NCBI GenBank assembly: GCA_902613595.1
Contig: CACMHY010000001.1
Span: 248,001 to 312,000, forward strand
Direction of reading: 5' to 3'
DNA from: an uncultured Bacteroidota bacterium
GTDB taxonomy: Bacteria; Bacteroidota; Bacteroidia; Flavobacteriales; Flavobacteriaceae
DNA length: 64,000 nucleotides
Shown: positions 33,650 to 43,130 of the stretch, in pieces
Numbering within the stretch: position 1 is the first letter of the stretch
How the letters are laid out: each line of letters begins with the position of its first letter
Made by a program: the position numbers and the translations under genes
Notes under the pieces: generated by a model
The model's database searches: none
Seen by the model: only the letters and a program-made list of their open reading frames with translations
Told to the model about the DNA's origin: nothing

Positions 33650-35533
33650 ATGAGAAAAATGAAGAAGACTATAATTAAATGCGCTGTTGGATTTATGTTT
33701 GTTTCGGCAATAATTAGTTGCCAAGATGATTTCTTAAGTACAACACCATTAAGTGAAATTGCTGAATCTAATGTTTGGTCGTCGGCCAAGCTAGCTGAAG
33801 CAGCTGTCCTTGACTTGTACCAATCCACTTGGGCAGGTACATTAACCCGAGAGGAAACAACGGATGCTTTTACTGATCAAGCTGTATTTACTCATCCAGG
33901 TCGGGGTGTTGATGGATATACTGAAGGTAAAATGAATCCTGCTGGTGGTTATATGGACATGCAATGGATGAGTTGGACTCAACTTTACCCTTTTGTAAGA
34001 AGCGCTAACATAGCAATACAAAAACTAACTGCTAACGAAGGTGGTCTGGATGCTTCACTTGCTAACAGATTACTCGGAGAAGCTCACTTTATGAGAGGAT
34101 ATCTATTTTCCCAATTAATGAGGCAATATGGAGGTATCGTTCTTTTAACTGAACCACTTACTCTAGAAAGTGAAGCTTCAAATCCTAGAGCAAGTTTTGA
34201 AGCTACCGTAAGTCAAATCATATCTGATTTAGATAAAGCAATTGTTCTTTTAGCGGACGCACCACAGAGTAAAGCAAGAGCTCATAAATTAACAGCTCAT
34301 GCCTTAAAATCTAGAGTGCTAACACATGCGGCCAGTGATTTACACGATCCTGTAAAAAATGCTGCAGTTTCTACTATATCTGGCTATGGCAGTAAAGAAC
34401 TTATAGGATATACTGGTGGTTCTCAACAGGCACGCTGGCAAGCTGCTCAGACCGCATCAAAAGAACTTTTGGATGCTACGAGCGGATATAAACTTGATTA
34501 TGCTGCACCAGCACCTTTCGCTGAAGCTCAAAAGAATTACGAAGATATCTGGCTAGACGGAGATAAGAATCAGGATTTCATTTGGGGAAGAATGATAGAA
34601 GGCTTTGGTTACGGTTCAAGAACTTACCCAGGGGGAGACGGTTGGTCGCAAGGACCTGGAATGGTTGCCTTATATCATGGTCCTAATGGATATCATGAGT
34701 GGGCTGGTACTACTCCAACTGAAGCTTTGGCAAGTAAATATTCCATGAGTGACGGTACTGCCTTCGATTGGAACAATCCTGCCCACGCTGCTGATCCTTA
34801 CGGTGATCGTGAAGCCCGTTTTTATGCAACATTACTATTTGATGGAGCACCATGGAAAGTGAGAACTAGTGATGTGACCAAATTTGATAACTTTAATGAA
34901 CTTCAAACAGGTTACTATACTTTTTCTGATGGAACTATTGTAAATGGTGTGGATACGCGTCAAGGACCCATTGAAGACTGGAATGGATCTCGAACAGGTT
35001 ACTATTTCAAAAAGTTCTCAGATCCAAGACTACCAGCGTCATGGCCAAACAACCTTCAAAAAGTCGACGCACCATATATAAGGTACACTGAAGTTCTTCT
35101 TAATTATGTAGAAGCAAGCATAAACTTAGGCCAGGAAGCAGAGGCTAAAGCTTGGTTAAACAAACTTCGTTTTAGAAATGGTCTGCCTGAAGTTACTGAA
35201 ACTGGTGCTGATTTACTTGAGCTTTACAAGAGAGAGCGAGACAAAGAACTTGTAAATGAAGATGCCCGACTGTTTGATATGAAACGTTGGTTAGAGGGAC
35301 CATATTCTCTTGACAAGCAGGTTCAGCAAACATTAATTCAAGGTACTCAAAAAGCAGGTAGTACAATGACTCCCGCAAATTACAGAAAGAGTACAGCTGA
35401 TTTTGATTATAAATACAGACCAACCGATATCGTGTTTGAAAACAGAGTATGGAGAGATCAAGTATATTTCATGCCAATACCTCAGAACGAAATCGACCGT
35501 GATCCGTCTTTACAGCAGAATCCTGGGTACTAG
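33650..35533 (+). CDS. SusD-like glycan-binding outer-membrane lipoprotein
   Basis: This protein of about 627 residues forms the lid of the SusC transporter and binds glycan at the cell surface. The signal ends in AIISC, a lipobox, and the SusD start FLSTTPLSEIAESNVWSS follows. TPR-like helices carry GEAHFMRGYLFSQLMRQYGGIVLLTEPL, and the C-terminal family motifs RYTEVLLNYVEA, ELYKRERDKELVNEDARLFDMKRW and MPIPQNEIDRDPSLQQNPGY are intact. The actual start may be the ATG at 33659. A strong terminator follows 22 bases after the stop. Confidence 0.96.
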   Translation: MRKMKKTIIKCAVGFMFVSAIISCQDDFLSTTPLSEIAESNVWSSAKLAEAAVLDLYQSTWAGTLTREETTDAFTDQAVFTHPGRGVDGYTEGKMNPAGGYMDMQWMSWTQLYPFVRSANIAIQKLTANEGGLDASLANRLLGEAHFMRGYLFSQLMRQYGGIVLLTEPLTLESEASNPRASFEATVSQIISDLDKAIVLLADAPQSKARAHKLTAHALKSRVLTHAASDLHDPVKNAAVSTISGYGSKELIGYTGGSQQARWQAAQTASKELLDATSGYKLDYAAPAPFAEAQKNYEDIWLDGDKNQDFIWGRMIEGFGYGSRTYPGGDGWSQGPGMVALYHGPNGYHEWAGTTPTEALASKYSMSDGTAFDWNNPAHAADPYGDREARFYATLLFDGAPWKVRTSDVTKFDNFNELQTGYYTFSDGTIVNGVDTRQGPIEDWNGSRTGYYFKKFSDPRLPASWPNNLQKVDAPYIRYTEVLLNYVEASINLGQEAEAKAWLNKLRFRNGLPEVTETGADLLELYKRERDKELVNEDARLFDMKRWLEGPYSLDKQVQQTLIQGTQKAGSTMTPANYRKSTADFDYKYRPTDIVFENRVWRDQVYFMPIPQNEIDRDPSLQQNPGY

Positions 35534-35554
35534 ATTTTAGCTAAATATAGTGTT

Positions 35555-35590
35555 AAAAAAACCCCACAAAATAGTGGGGTTTTTTTATTT
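35555..35590 (+). terminator. Rho-independent terminator after susD
   Basis: ACCCCAC (35561-35567) and GTGGGGT (35574-35580) form a perfect 7-bp stem around AAAATA. An upstream A-run and a downstream T-run (35580-35590) flank it and extend the pairing. It lies between susD and the FG-GAP/ASPIC gene on the same strand. Confidence 0.88.
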
Positions 35591-35607
35591 TTGAAAAAAT
35601 ATTGATT

Positions 35608-38600
35608 ATGAAGAGGATATATGTATTAATTTCTATTTTATTTTTTGTATTCTCCTGCGTATCTGAAAAGAAACAGTTCACAAAACTAGGTCATTCGGAA
35701 ACTAATATTGATTTTGTTAATAAACTCTACGAAACCAATAAAAGGAATTACTTTACTTATCCCTACATGTATTTAGGTGGCGGGGTGGCTGCTGGAGATT
35801 TTAACAATGATGGTCTTGAAGATCTATTCTTTACTGGTAATATGGTATCCAATAAACTGTACCTTAATTTAGGGGATTTTAAATTTAAAGATATTAGTAA
35901 ATCTGCAGGAATTGAAGGTGATAACAGATGGTATTCAGGTGTCAGCCTAGTTGATATCAATAACGACGGTTTTTTAGATATATACATCGCTGTTGGGGGT
36001 GAAAATGAACCCAATAATAATGTTTTGTATGTGAATAATCAAGACAATACATTCACTGAAATGGCAAAAACTTATAGGATAGATGATGACGGCTACAGCA
36101 TGCATTCTACATTTTTTGATTATGATAAAGATGGTGATTTAGACTTATATGTCGCTAATTATCCTCCTACAAGTTTTACAGCCCCCGTTGATTATTACAA
36201 ATATATGATTGATAATCACGAAGATCGAGATTCAGATCACCTTTACCGCAATGATGGAAAATATTTTACAGATGTAACAAAGGAATCAGGTGTAAGTAAT
36301 TTTGGATTGAGCCTTGGTGTAGTTGCTTCAGACTTTAATAATGACGGTTATTCTGATATATACATTTCTAATGACTTTAATGCCCCAGATTTTATGTATA
36401 TAAATAATGGAGACGGTACTTTTACGAATGATATTTTAAATTCCCTTAAACAAACATCATTTTTTGGAATGGGAGTTGATTCTGCTGATTTTAACAACGA
36501 CGGATGGGTAGATATTTTTCAATTGGATATGAATGCTGCTGATAACTTTAGATCCAAGGCAAACATGTCATCAATGGACCCTGAGGTATTTTATCAATCT
36601 GTAGCGCTTGGACTGCATCATCAATATATGCAAAACTCAATGCAATTAAACCAGGGAAATCTTAATAATTCTTCTTCTCCAGCTTTTAGTAATGTTGCTC
36701 GATGGAGTGGAGTTTCATCCACGGATTGGAGCTGGGGTGGATTATTTGCAGATTTTGATAATGACGGTTGGAAAGATTTGTACGTTACCAATGGAATCCG
36801 ACGTGATGTAAATAATAAAGACTTTTATAATCAACACCGAGAGTTTTTTAATAAGATGGAAAATGACCCTGAATTTAAAAATAAAGAAGAGGAAGTAAAA
36901 CTATTATCTTATTTAGAAAAAATGCCTTCTGAAAAACTTTCAAACTATTTATTTCAAAATCAGCAAGACAATGGATTTGTAAATAGAAATAAAGAATGGG
37001 GATTAGGTGAAAAAACATTTTCGAATGGCGTTGTTTACAGTGATCTCGATAATGATGGAGATTTAGATCTTGTGGTCAATAATCTTGAAGACTATTCTAG
37101 CATATATAGAAATAATAATACCAATTCAAATTTTGTAGGGTTTAAGTTGCAGGGTAAGGATAAACAAATTCCAATTGGCGCTAGAGTGCATTTAAAATCT
37201 TCAGGGAAATACCAAATGCAGGAACTTAACCTAAGCAGAGGATATTTATCATCGGTTTCACCAAGAATCCACTTTGGAATAGGAAATGACGCAAAACTTG
37301 ATGAGGTTATTATTGAATGGCCTGATGGTAATCGAACTGAAGTAGATGATTTATCTATTAATGAATACAATGAAGTAGTTTACAAAAAAGGTTCAGCTAA
37401 AATCCCTGGATCAAACGACAAGTCAAATGAAATCAAACAATTCGAAACTATAGTTCAAAACAATCCATTTGTTCATAAAGAAAACCCATATGACGATTTT
37501 AAGGATGAGATATTGCTACCTCACAAAAACTCTACTTTGGGGCCAGCTTTAGCTGTAGGCGACCTAAATAACGATAGCAAGGAGGATTATATAATTGGGG
37601 GAGCAATAGCACAAGCTCCAGGAATTTTTATTCAACAAAAGGATGGATCTTTCAAAAAAATAAACATTCCAATATTTGAAAAAGATAAATTTTATGAAGA
37701 CTTAGGTATCGAAATTTTTGATGCGGATAATGACGGTGACAATGATATTTATATTGCAAGTGGTGGAAATGAATTTAATGAGGGGTCGCAAGGTTATGAA
37801 GATCGTTTTTACGAAAATAAAGGCAATCTAAATTTTGATAGAAATAAAACTGCGATACCAAATGCAAGGATTAGTGGTCTTGAAGTTTCATCTCATGATT
37901 ATGACCAGGACGGAGATATAGATCTATTTGTGGGTGGTAGACTTAGTCCAAAAAAATATCCATATCCATCAAGTTCAAGAATTTTAGAAAATCAAAGTTC
38001 TTCGGGTAATATAAAATTTGTTGATGTTACCAATGAAAAAAATAAGGCACTGAAAAATATTGGTTTAGTAACCACTTCAACCTGGGTAGATATTGACGGT
38101 GACCTGTGGGACGATCTAGTTGTGACTGGAGAATGGATGCCCATCCATTTTTTTAAAAATAATAAAGGAAATTCCTTTTCAGAGATAACTAGTGAAGTCT
38201 TTAAATCTGAAAAGCGAGGATGGTGGAACGATATTGAAAAAGGTGATTTTGACAATGACGGAGATATGGATCTTGTTGTTGGAAATCTAGGATTAAATTA
38301 TAAATACCAAGCATCAAACGAAAAACCATTTAGAATCTATTTGAATGATTTTGATAAAAATGCAACTTATGATATTGTTTTAAGCTATGAATCCGGCGAG
38401 ACTGAGTATCCTGTTAGAGGTCGACAGTGCTCTTCTCAACAAATGCCAGCTATAAAAGATAAATTCAAAAACTACAATAGTTTTGCAAGTGCCTCACTTA
38501 ATGAGATATACACCAATCAAATGTTAAATGAGTCTCTGAAATATGAAATCACATCTTTTGCAAGTATATATTTACAAAATAATGATGGGAAATTTACAGC

Positions 38601-38919
38601 TAAACCTCTTCCCTACCAAGCTCAATTTTCAAATATAAATTCAATAGTTGTTGAGGATGTAGATAAAGATGGAAATCTAGATCTTATAATTGGAGGAAAT
38701 CTATATAATTCAGAGGTGGAAACCCCTAGAAATGACGCTAGTTATGGGCTTTGGTTAAAGGGTGATGGAGATAATGGCTTTTCTTCCCAAGTGCCAAGAA
38801 ATAGTGGACTGGTAATGAGAGGAGATGTAAGAAATATAAAGTTAATGAATGTTGGTAATGAAAGATATTTGTTAGTAGGTTCAAACAATCAGGCTCTTCA
38901 AAAAATTAAGATCAATTAA
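35608..38919 (+). CDS. FG-GAP/VCBS-repeat lipoprotein with ASPIC/UnbV domain (CRTAC1-like)
   Basis: This 1103-residue lipoprotein starts at ATG 35608, with its lipobox at FVFSC. It carries many FG-GAP/VCBS blades with calcium-binding DxDxDG loops (AAGDFNNDGLEDLFF, DINNDGFLDIYIA, DYDKDGDLDLYVA, DFDNDGDMDLVVG). An ASPIC/UnbV module sits near the middle (IPIGARVHLKSSG to VIIEWPDGN). The overall form is a surface beta-propeller of the CRTAC1 type, often encoded next to SusCD in Bacteroidota, with a presumed role in binding polymers or stabilising surface complexes. An ATG two codons after a possible TTG start was chosen. The stop overlaps the next ATG by one base. Confidence 0.9.
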   Translation: MKRIYVLISILFFVFSCVSEKKQFTKLGHSETNIDFVNKLYETNKRNYFTYPYMYLGGGVAAGDFNNDGLEDLFFTGNMVSNKLYLNLGDFKFKDISKSAGIEGDNRWYSGVSLVDINNDGFLDIYIAVGGENEPNNNVLYVNNQDNTFTEMAKTYRIDDDGYSMHSTFFDYDKDGDLDLYVANYPPTSFTAPVDYYKYMIDNHEDRDSDHLYRNDGKYFTDVTKESGVSNFGLSLGVVASDFNNDGYSDIYISNDFNAPDFMYINNGDGTFTNDILNSLKQTSFFGMGVDSADFNNDGWVDIFQLDMNAADNFRSKANMSSMDPEVFYQSVALGLHHQYMQNSMQLNQGNLNNSSSPAFSNVARWSGVSSTDWSWGGLFADFDNDGWKDLYVTNGIRRDVNNKDFYNQHREFFNKMENDPEFKNKEEEVKLLSYLEKMPSEKLSNYLFQNQQDNGFVNRNKEWGLGEKTFSNGVVYSDLDNDGDLDLVVNNLEDYSSIYRNNNTNSNFVGFKLQGKDKQIPIGARVHLKSSGKYQMQELNLSRGYLSSVSPRIHFGIGNDAKLDEVIIEWPDGNRTEVDDLSINEYNEVVYKKGSAKIPGSNDKSNEIKQFETIVQNNPFVHKENPYDDFKDEILLPHKNSTLGPALAVGDLNNDSKEDYIIGGAIAQAPGIFIQQKDGSFKKINIPIFEKDKFYEDLGIEIFDADNDGDNDIYIASGGNEFNEGSQGYEDRFYENKGNLNFDRNKTAIPNARISGLEVSSHDYDQDGDIDLFVGGRLSPKKYPYPSSSRILENQSSSGNIKFVDVTNEKNKALKNIGLVTTSTWVDIDGDLWDDLVVTGEWMPIHFFKNNKGNSFSEITSEVFKSEKRGWWNDIEKGDFDNDGDMDLVVGNLGLNYKYQASNEKPFRIYLNDFDKNATYDIVLSYESGETEYPVRGRQCSSQQMPAIKDKFKNYNSFASASLNEIYTNQMLNESLKYEITSFASIYLQNNDGKFTAKPLPYQAQFSNINSIVVEDVDKDGNLDLIIGGNLYNSEVETPRNDASYGLWLKGDGDNGFSSQVPRNSGLVMRGDVRNIKLMNVGNERYLLVGSNNQALQKIKIN

Positions 38920-39296
38920 TGCGATTTATTTTATTTTTTTTGTCTTTAATTCTATCTATTAGGTGTACAAATGAAAAATCAAATAAATTTAAAAGCTATT
39001 TAGTTGGTGAGTGGAGAATAGACAACCCTACACTACAATCATTTATTCGTTTTGAAGAAAACGGAAAGACTACGTACTATTTCAATCGCTATAGTTATCA
39101 ACTTGATAGTCTCGCCCAAATAGGAAAATGGAGCTTGGATGAAATTCGAAAAGGAAGAGAAATAGACACTTTTATAGTGACTATTGATAAACAGCCTAAA
39201 AAAACCGTTTTTCGATTTTTACCTCTAGATAAAAATAGGATAAAAGTGATTGATGAGGGGGGGCAAACATTTTTCACTCGTATTGAAAAAAATTAA
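38919..39296 (+). CDS. Small lipoprotein, lipocalin-like
   Basis: This 125-residue protein has a signal ending in LSIRC, a plausible lipobox. The mature part reads as a short antiparallel beta protein: YLVGEWRIDNPTLQSFIRFEENGKTT, IGKWSLDE, TFIVTIDKQ, RIKVIDEGGQTFFTRI. The LVGEW start resembles lipocalin-like domains of Bacteroidota lipoproteins. No function is known. The one-base overlap (TAATG) with the FG-GAP gene suggests translation from the same message. Confidence 0.75.
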   Translation: MRFILFFLSLILSIRCTNEKSNKFKSYLVGEWRIDNPTLQSFIRFEENGKTTYYFNRYSYQLDSLAQIGKWSLDEIRKGREIDTFIVTIDKQPKKTVFRFLPLDKNRIKVIDEGGQTFFTRIEKN

Positions 39297-39300
39297 TTTT

Positions 39301-39705
39301 CTAATAATCAATATCTAATATATTACCATAAGTATCAAAGACAAAATAATCAGTAAATTCCTCTGTTTCGCCATTAGCTAGTAATTTATTGAATATTAAT
39401 TGTGCAACCATATTTTTTTGATCTGGAATTAAAGTAAATCCAATAGGATTAAAAAATTCAAAATCTTTGCTCCTTATTAAGGATTTTAATAAAATTTGCA
39501 TCAAAACTCTGTTGACCTTTTGTCGTTCTATATTAATATCCAGATTATTTTTAACTGGTATTTTATATTCATCACCATTGGCCTTTTGCCATGAAAAAAT
39601 AAAGAATTCAGGCGTCATAGTTGTATCCTGTGAGAATAAAGGACTAAAATTAAAAAATGCTATAAGTAAAAATAATAGATAAAACTTCGAGTAACTTCTT
39701 ATCAT
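39301..39705 (-). CDS. Small secreted protein of unknown function
   Basis: This 134-residue protein has a clear signal peptide (hydrophobic residues 8-25, ending LFSQ). The mature part has mixed charge, with INIERQKVNRVLMQILLKSL probably helical and a hydrophobic GFTLIPDQKNMVAQLIF segment. I do not recognise a domain. The gene stands alone, convergent to the small lipoprotein (four-base gap) and divergent from the NHL gene. Confidence 0.65.
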   Translation of the reverse strand: MIRSYSKFYLLFLLIAFFNFSPLFSQDTTMTPEFFIFSWQKANGDEYKIPVKNNLDINIERQKVNRVLMQILLKSLIRSKDFEFFNPIGFTLIPDQKNMVAQLIFNKLLANGETEEFTDYFVFDTYGNILDIDY

Positions 39706-39735
39706 CTAATAAATTTAATTAAATTTAAAAAATCT

Positions 39736-39755
39736 TACAATTATCTGTAATTGTA
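39736..39755. repeat. Inverted repeat in the divergent gap before the NHL-lipoprotein gene
   Basis: TACAATTA (39736-39743) and TAATTGTA (39748-39755) are perfect 8-bp arms separated by TCTG, between two divergently transcribed genes. It is a candidate operator. No T-run follows on either strand, so a terminator is less likely. Confidence 0.5.
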
Positions 39756-39774
39756 TAGATATTGAGAAGGATAA

Positions 39775-40989
39775 ATGAAGATAGGAGCTTATCAAATATA
39801 CTTATTAACAATTTTTTGTCTGTTAGCAGCATGTTCTGTTGAGGAAAATGAGAAAGAATCCACCATTTATAAATTAAGAACTGAAGTGTGGCCAAGTGAT
39901 GACAATGGTAAAATTATACCGAGTCAAGGAAATTACGCTCCATTTACTATTAAAACAATATACGCGAGACCTGAGCCTGGTTGGATGTTTGATCGTTGGG
40001 AGGGAGCAATAAATAGTATAGATAATCCAACTGCAATTTCTTTTTATGATAATCTTGCTATAAGGGCTGTATTCAAAAGAGATACTTTTAAGGTGAGAAC
40101 TATTGCAGGAGGGAACGGAAGAGGTACTGAATTAGATCAACTTTATTATCCAACAGGAATTGCTTTAGATCCATCAGGAGATTTGTATGTAAGTGATATG
40201 TACAACCATCGAATTCAAAGATGGAGACCAGGTGCTACGGCTGGAATTACTGCTGCTGGCGGAAATGGTTTTGGTGATAGCCAAACCCAACTCGAAGAGC
40301 CTGGTAAAATTGATATTGATAGTCAAGGAAACTTATATATCGCTGATACAGGTAACAATAGAGTTCAGAAATGGGAATATGGCGGACTCACTGGAAAGAC
40401 AGTAGCAGGCGGTAACGGTATGGGAAAAGAACTCAATCAACTACATAATCCATTTGGTATTGCTGTAGACGAATCTGGAGCTATTTATATATCAGAACTA
40501 AGCAACCACAGAGTTACAAAGTGGAATCCAGGAGCTTCAGAAGGCGAAATAGTTGCAGGAGGAAATGGAGAGGGTGCTGGTGCAAATCAACTTGCTATTC
40601 CAATGGGTGTAGCTGTAAATAAAAAGGGAGACCTTTATATAGCTGATACATACAACCATCGAGTCCAGCTCTGGGAAAAGGGTTCTACTGAAGGTAAAAC
40701 ATTAATTTCAGGCAAGGATTTTAAATCTGGTTTTGAAACTAGTTACTTTAGTTGCATTAGTTTAGTTAATGAATCTCATCTCTATATTACAGATTATCAT
40801 TCAAAAAGAATAATACGATACGATATCGATTCTGAAAATATTGAGGTAATTTCGACCAACGAATCAATCAAAGATGATGTGGACAAACTTTCTCAACCAT
40901 ATCAAACTGCAGTTGATATAATGGGAGATTTAATCATTGCCGACGCAAAAAATAATCGTATTCAAAAACGGAAAATTAATAATGAATAA
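39775..40989 (+). CDS. NHL-repeat beta-propeller lipoprotein
   Basis: This 404-residue lipoprotein has the lipobox LLAAC. Residues about 30-108 look like a divergent InlB/Listeria-type repeat (GWMFDRWEGAINSIDNP, NLAIRAVFKR). Six NHL-type blades follow, each with the pattern YPTGIALDPSGDLYVSD.YNHRIQRW and spacers containing AGGNG.G, enough to close one propeller. Surface display and a binding role are likely, but there are no catalytic residues to point to. It overlaps the DUF255 gene start by eight bases, which indicates an operon. Confidence 0.85.
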   Translation: MKIGAYQIYLLTIFCLLAACSVEENEKESTIYKLRTEVWPSDDNGKIIPSQGNYAPFTIKTIYARPEPGWMFDRWEGAINSIDNPTAISFYDNLAIRAVFKRDTFKVRTIAGGNGRGTELDQLYYPTGIALDPSGDLYVSDMYNHRIQRWRPGATAGITAAGGNGFGDSQTQLEEPGKIDIDSQGNLYIADTGNNRVQKWEYGGLTGKTVAGGNGMGKELNQLHNPFGIAVDESGAIYISELSNHRVTKWNPGASEGEIVAGGNGEGAGANQLAIPMGVAVNKKGDLYIADTYNHRVQLWEKGSTEGKTLISGKDFKSGFETSYFSCISLVNESHLYITDYHSKRIIRYDIDSENIEVISTNESIKDDVDKLSQPYQTAVDIMGDLIIADAKNNRIQKRKINNE

Positions 40990-43102
40990 AAAGAATGAAA
41001 TTTGTCTAGCTTCTAACTACTACAAATTGATCACTTATTATTTTTTTTTCATCTCAATGCTAAGTATATTTTTTTCATGTTTGTCGGATAGAAAATTGAA
41101 TCAAAACAATTTAAAGACTGAAACTAGTGCTTATTTGATTCAACACGCTGAAAACCCAGTATATTGGCAACGCTGGGATAAGGACCTTTACAAAAAATTA
41201 AATTCTGATAAAAAATTACTTATTGTAAGTATAGGCTATTCTAGCTGTCATTGGTGCCATGTAATGGAAGAGGAAACTTTCGAAGATAATGAGGTAGCTG
41301 ATTATATGAATACGAATTTCGTTGCTATAAAAGTAGATCGAGAGGAAAACCCTGAGATCGACAATATTTACATGACTGCAACACAGATGATAACTGGAAG
41401 TGGTGGATGGCCACTAAATGTAGTTTGTTTACCTGATGGAAGGCCGGTTTACGGTGGTACCTATCATAGCAAAAAACAGTGGTTAGAGGTGTTGGGAAAA
41501 ATACAACAACTCTATGAAAATAATAATGGAAAACTTTATGCAATCGCCGAAAAAATAGAGAAAGGAATACAAGAAGTAAATAGTTTTAGTTACACAGAAG
41601 ATCCTCCGTCTTTTGAAAATAAAATTCTTGAAAAAGAAATGGAAATTTGGTCTAAAAGCTGGGACAATATTAATGGTGGAGAGGTACAAAACCAAAAGTT
41701 CATAATCCCAGTGAAGTTTAACTATATTCTGCAATTTCAAAAGCTTAATAAAGATGAAAAAATTAGTGACTATTTTGAAAAATCACTTCTAAATATTTCT
41801 TTAAGTGGAATTGTTGATCATTTAGAAGGGGGCTTTTATCGATATACAGTGGACCCAGAATGGAAAATTCCTCACTTTGAAAAAATGCTCTATGACAATG
41901 CACAACTATTAACTTTATACTCAAACGCTTACAAAGAATATAAAAATCCGCAATTTAAATCTACAGTAAATAAAACTTTCAGTTTTTTACAAAATAGAAT
42001 GAGAAATAGTAAAGGAGGATATTTCTCAGCAATCGACGCTGACAACAAAGATGGAGAAGGACGTTATTACACTTTCAACAAAGATGAAATTTTAAAAGTT
42101 GGTAGTGAAAATCTAGAACTATTCTTAGAACTTTATCAAATTGATCTTGATGATCCATCTTTAGATTCTCAATACCATTTGAGAAATTTAAGTTATACAG
42201 AAGAGATAATGAGTAGATTTAGAATTAACGAACTTGAACTTAACAAAAAAAAGTTGGATTGGGAACGTCGGTTTAAAATAATTCAAAGTGAAAGAGAGTT
42301 TCCGATGATAGATAAGAAAATAATCACTTCGTGGAATGGACAAATGATATCGGGATTAATTGACGCATTTGAAGCATTTAAAGATGATAAATTCTTAGTT
42401 CAAGCTAAAGAAACTTTTGAATTTATTGATAAAAATTTATTTAATAAAAGTGGCTTAATGCATACTTATCAAGCTAACTCGGCTAAGATCGAGGCAAATC
42501 TTGAAGATTACGCATTTACGATAGCCGCAGCCTTGGACTTATATGAAAATACTGGAAATACTTACTATTTGGATAAAGCTGATAAACTCACTAAAATTAC
42601 CATTAAAAAATTTGAAACTAATGAAAACCCATTTTTTACTTTTACTGAAAATCCAGTCTTGTTCTCAAAAATCATTTCTTTGGATGATAATGTAATTGCT
42701 TCTGCCAACTCAAAAATGGCTGAAAATTTGTGGGAACTTGGTCATATATATGAAAATGAAGACTACACAAAAAGAGCTAAAAGTATGCTGGATGCTATAA
42801 TCAAATTCTTTGAGGAGGGAAGAGGAAAAGATTACAGTCAGTGGGCTCAATTATTAGCAAAAGATTTTTTTTCCTTCAAAGAAGTAATCGTTGTTGGTCC
42901 TGAGGCTAGAAAAGTAAATACAAAAATTAAAGAAAATTATCTTCCCAATGCACTTTTTCAAATCAGTGAAAAAGAAAGCACGTTACCTCTTCTGGAAGAT
43001 CGTTTTTTAAAAGATGAAACGTTGATTTATGTTTGTGAAAATAAGGTATGTTTACGCCCCACAAAATCTGTTTCAAAAGCACTACAACAAATAATAAATT
43101 AA
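40982..43102 (+). CDS. DUF255/YyaL-family thioredoxin-like protein with a lipoprotein signal
   Basis: This 706-residue protein starts at ATG 40982, inside the end of the NHL gene. After a hydrophobic segment ending FFSC (lipobox-like), the N-terminal domain is a thioredoxin fold with the CHWC motif in SIGYSSCHWCHVMEEETFED and GSGGWPLNVVCLPDG. The C-terminal 500 residues or so form an (alpha/alpha)6 barrel (GGFYRYTVDPEWKIPHFEKMLYDNAQL, ITSWNGQMISGLIDAF) as in the YyaL/SPATA20 family. The family's reaction is not settled. Most relatives lack an export signal, so an envelope form is notable. Confidence 0.88.
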   Translation: MNKKNEICLASNYYKLITYYFFFISMLSIFFSCLSDRKLNQNNLKTETSAYLIQHAENPVYWQRWDKDLYKKLNSDKKLLIVSIGYSSCHWCHVMEEETFEDNEVADYMNTNFVAIKVDREENPEIDNIYMTATQMITGSGGWPLNVVCLPDGRPVYGGTYHSKKQWLEVLGKIQQLYENNNGKLYAIAEKIEKGIQEVNSFSYTEDPPSFENKILEKEMEIWSKSWDNINGGEVQNQKFIIPVKFNYILQFQKLNKDEKISDYFEKSLLNISLSGIVDHLEGGFYRYTVDPEWKIPHFEKMLYDNAQLLTLYSNAYKEYKNPQFKSTVNKTFSFLQNRMRNSKGGYFSAIDADNKDGEGRYYTFNKDEILKVGSENLELFLELYQIDLDDPSLDSQYHLRNLSYTEEIMSRFRINELELNKKKLDWERRFKIIQSEREFPMIDKKIITSWNGQMISGLIDAFEAFKDDKFLVQAKETFEFIDKNLFNKSGLMHTYQANSAKIEANLEDYAFTIAAALDLYENTGNTYYLDKADKLTKITIKKFETNENPFFTFTENPVLFSKIISLDDNVIASANSKMAENLWELGHIYENEDYTKRAKSMLDAIIKFFEEGRGKDYSQWAQLLAKDFFSFKEVIVVGPEARKVNTKIKENYLPNALFQISEKESTLPLLEDRFLKDETLIYVCENKVCLRPTKSVSKALQQIIN

Positions 43103-43130
43103 GTTTTATTTTGATTTACTAAATAAAGCG

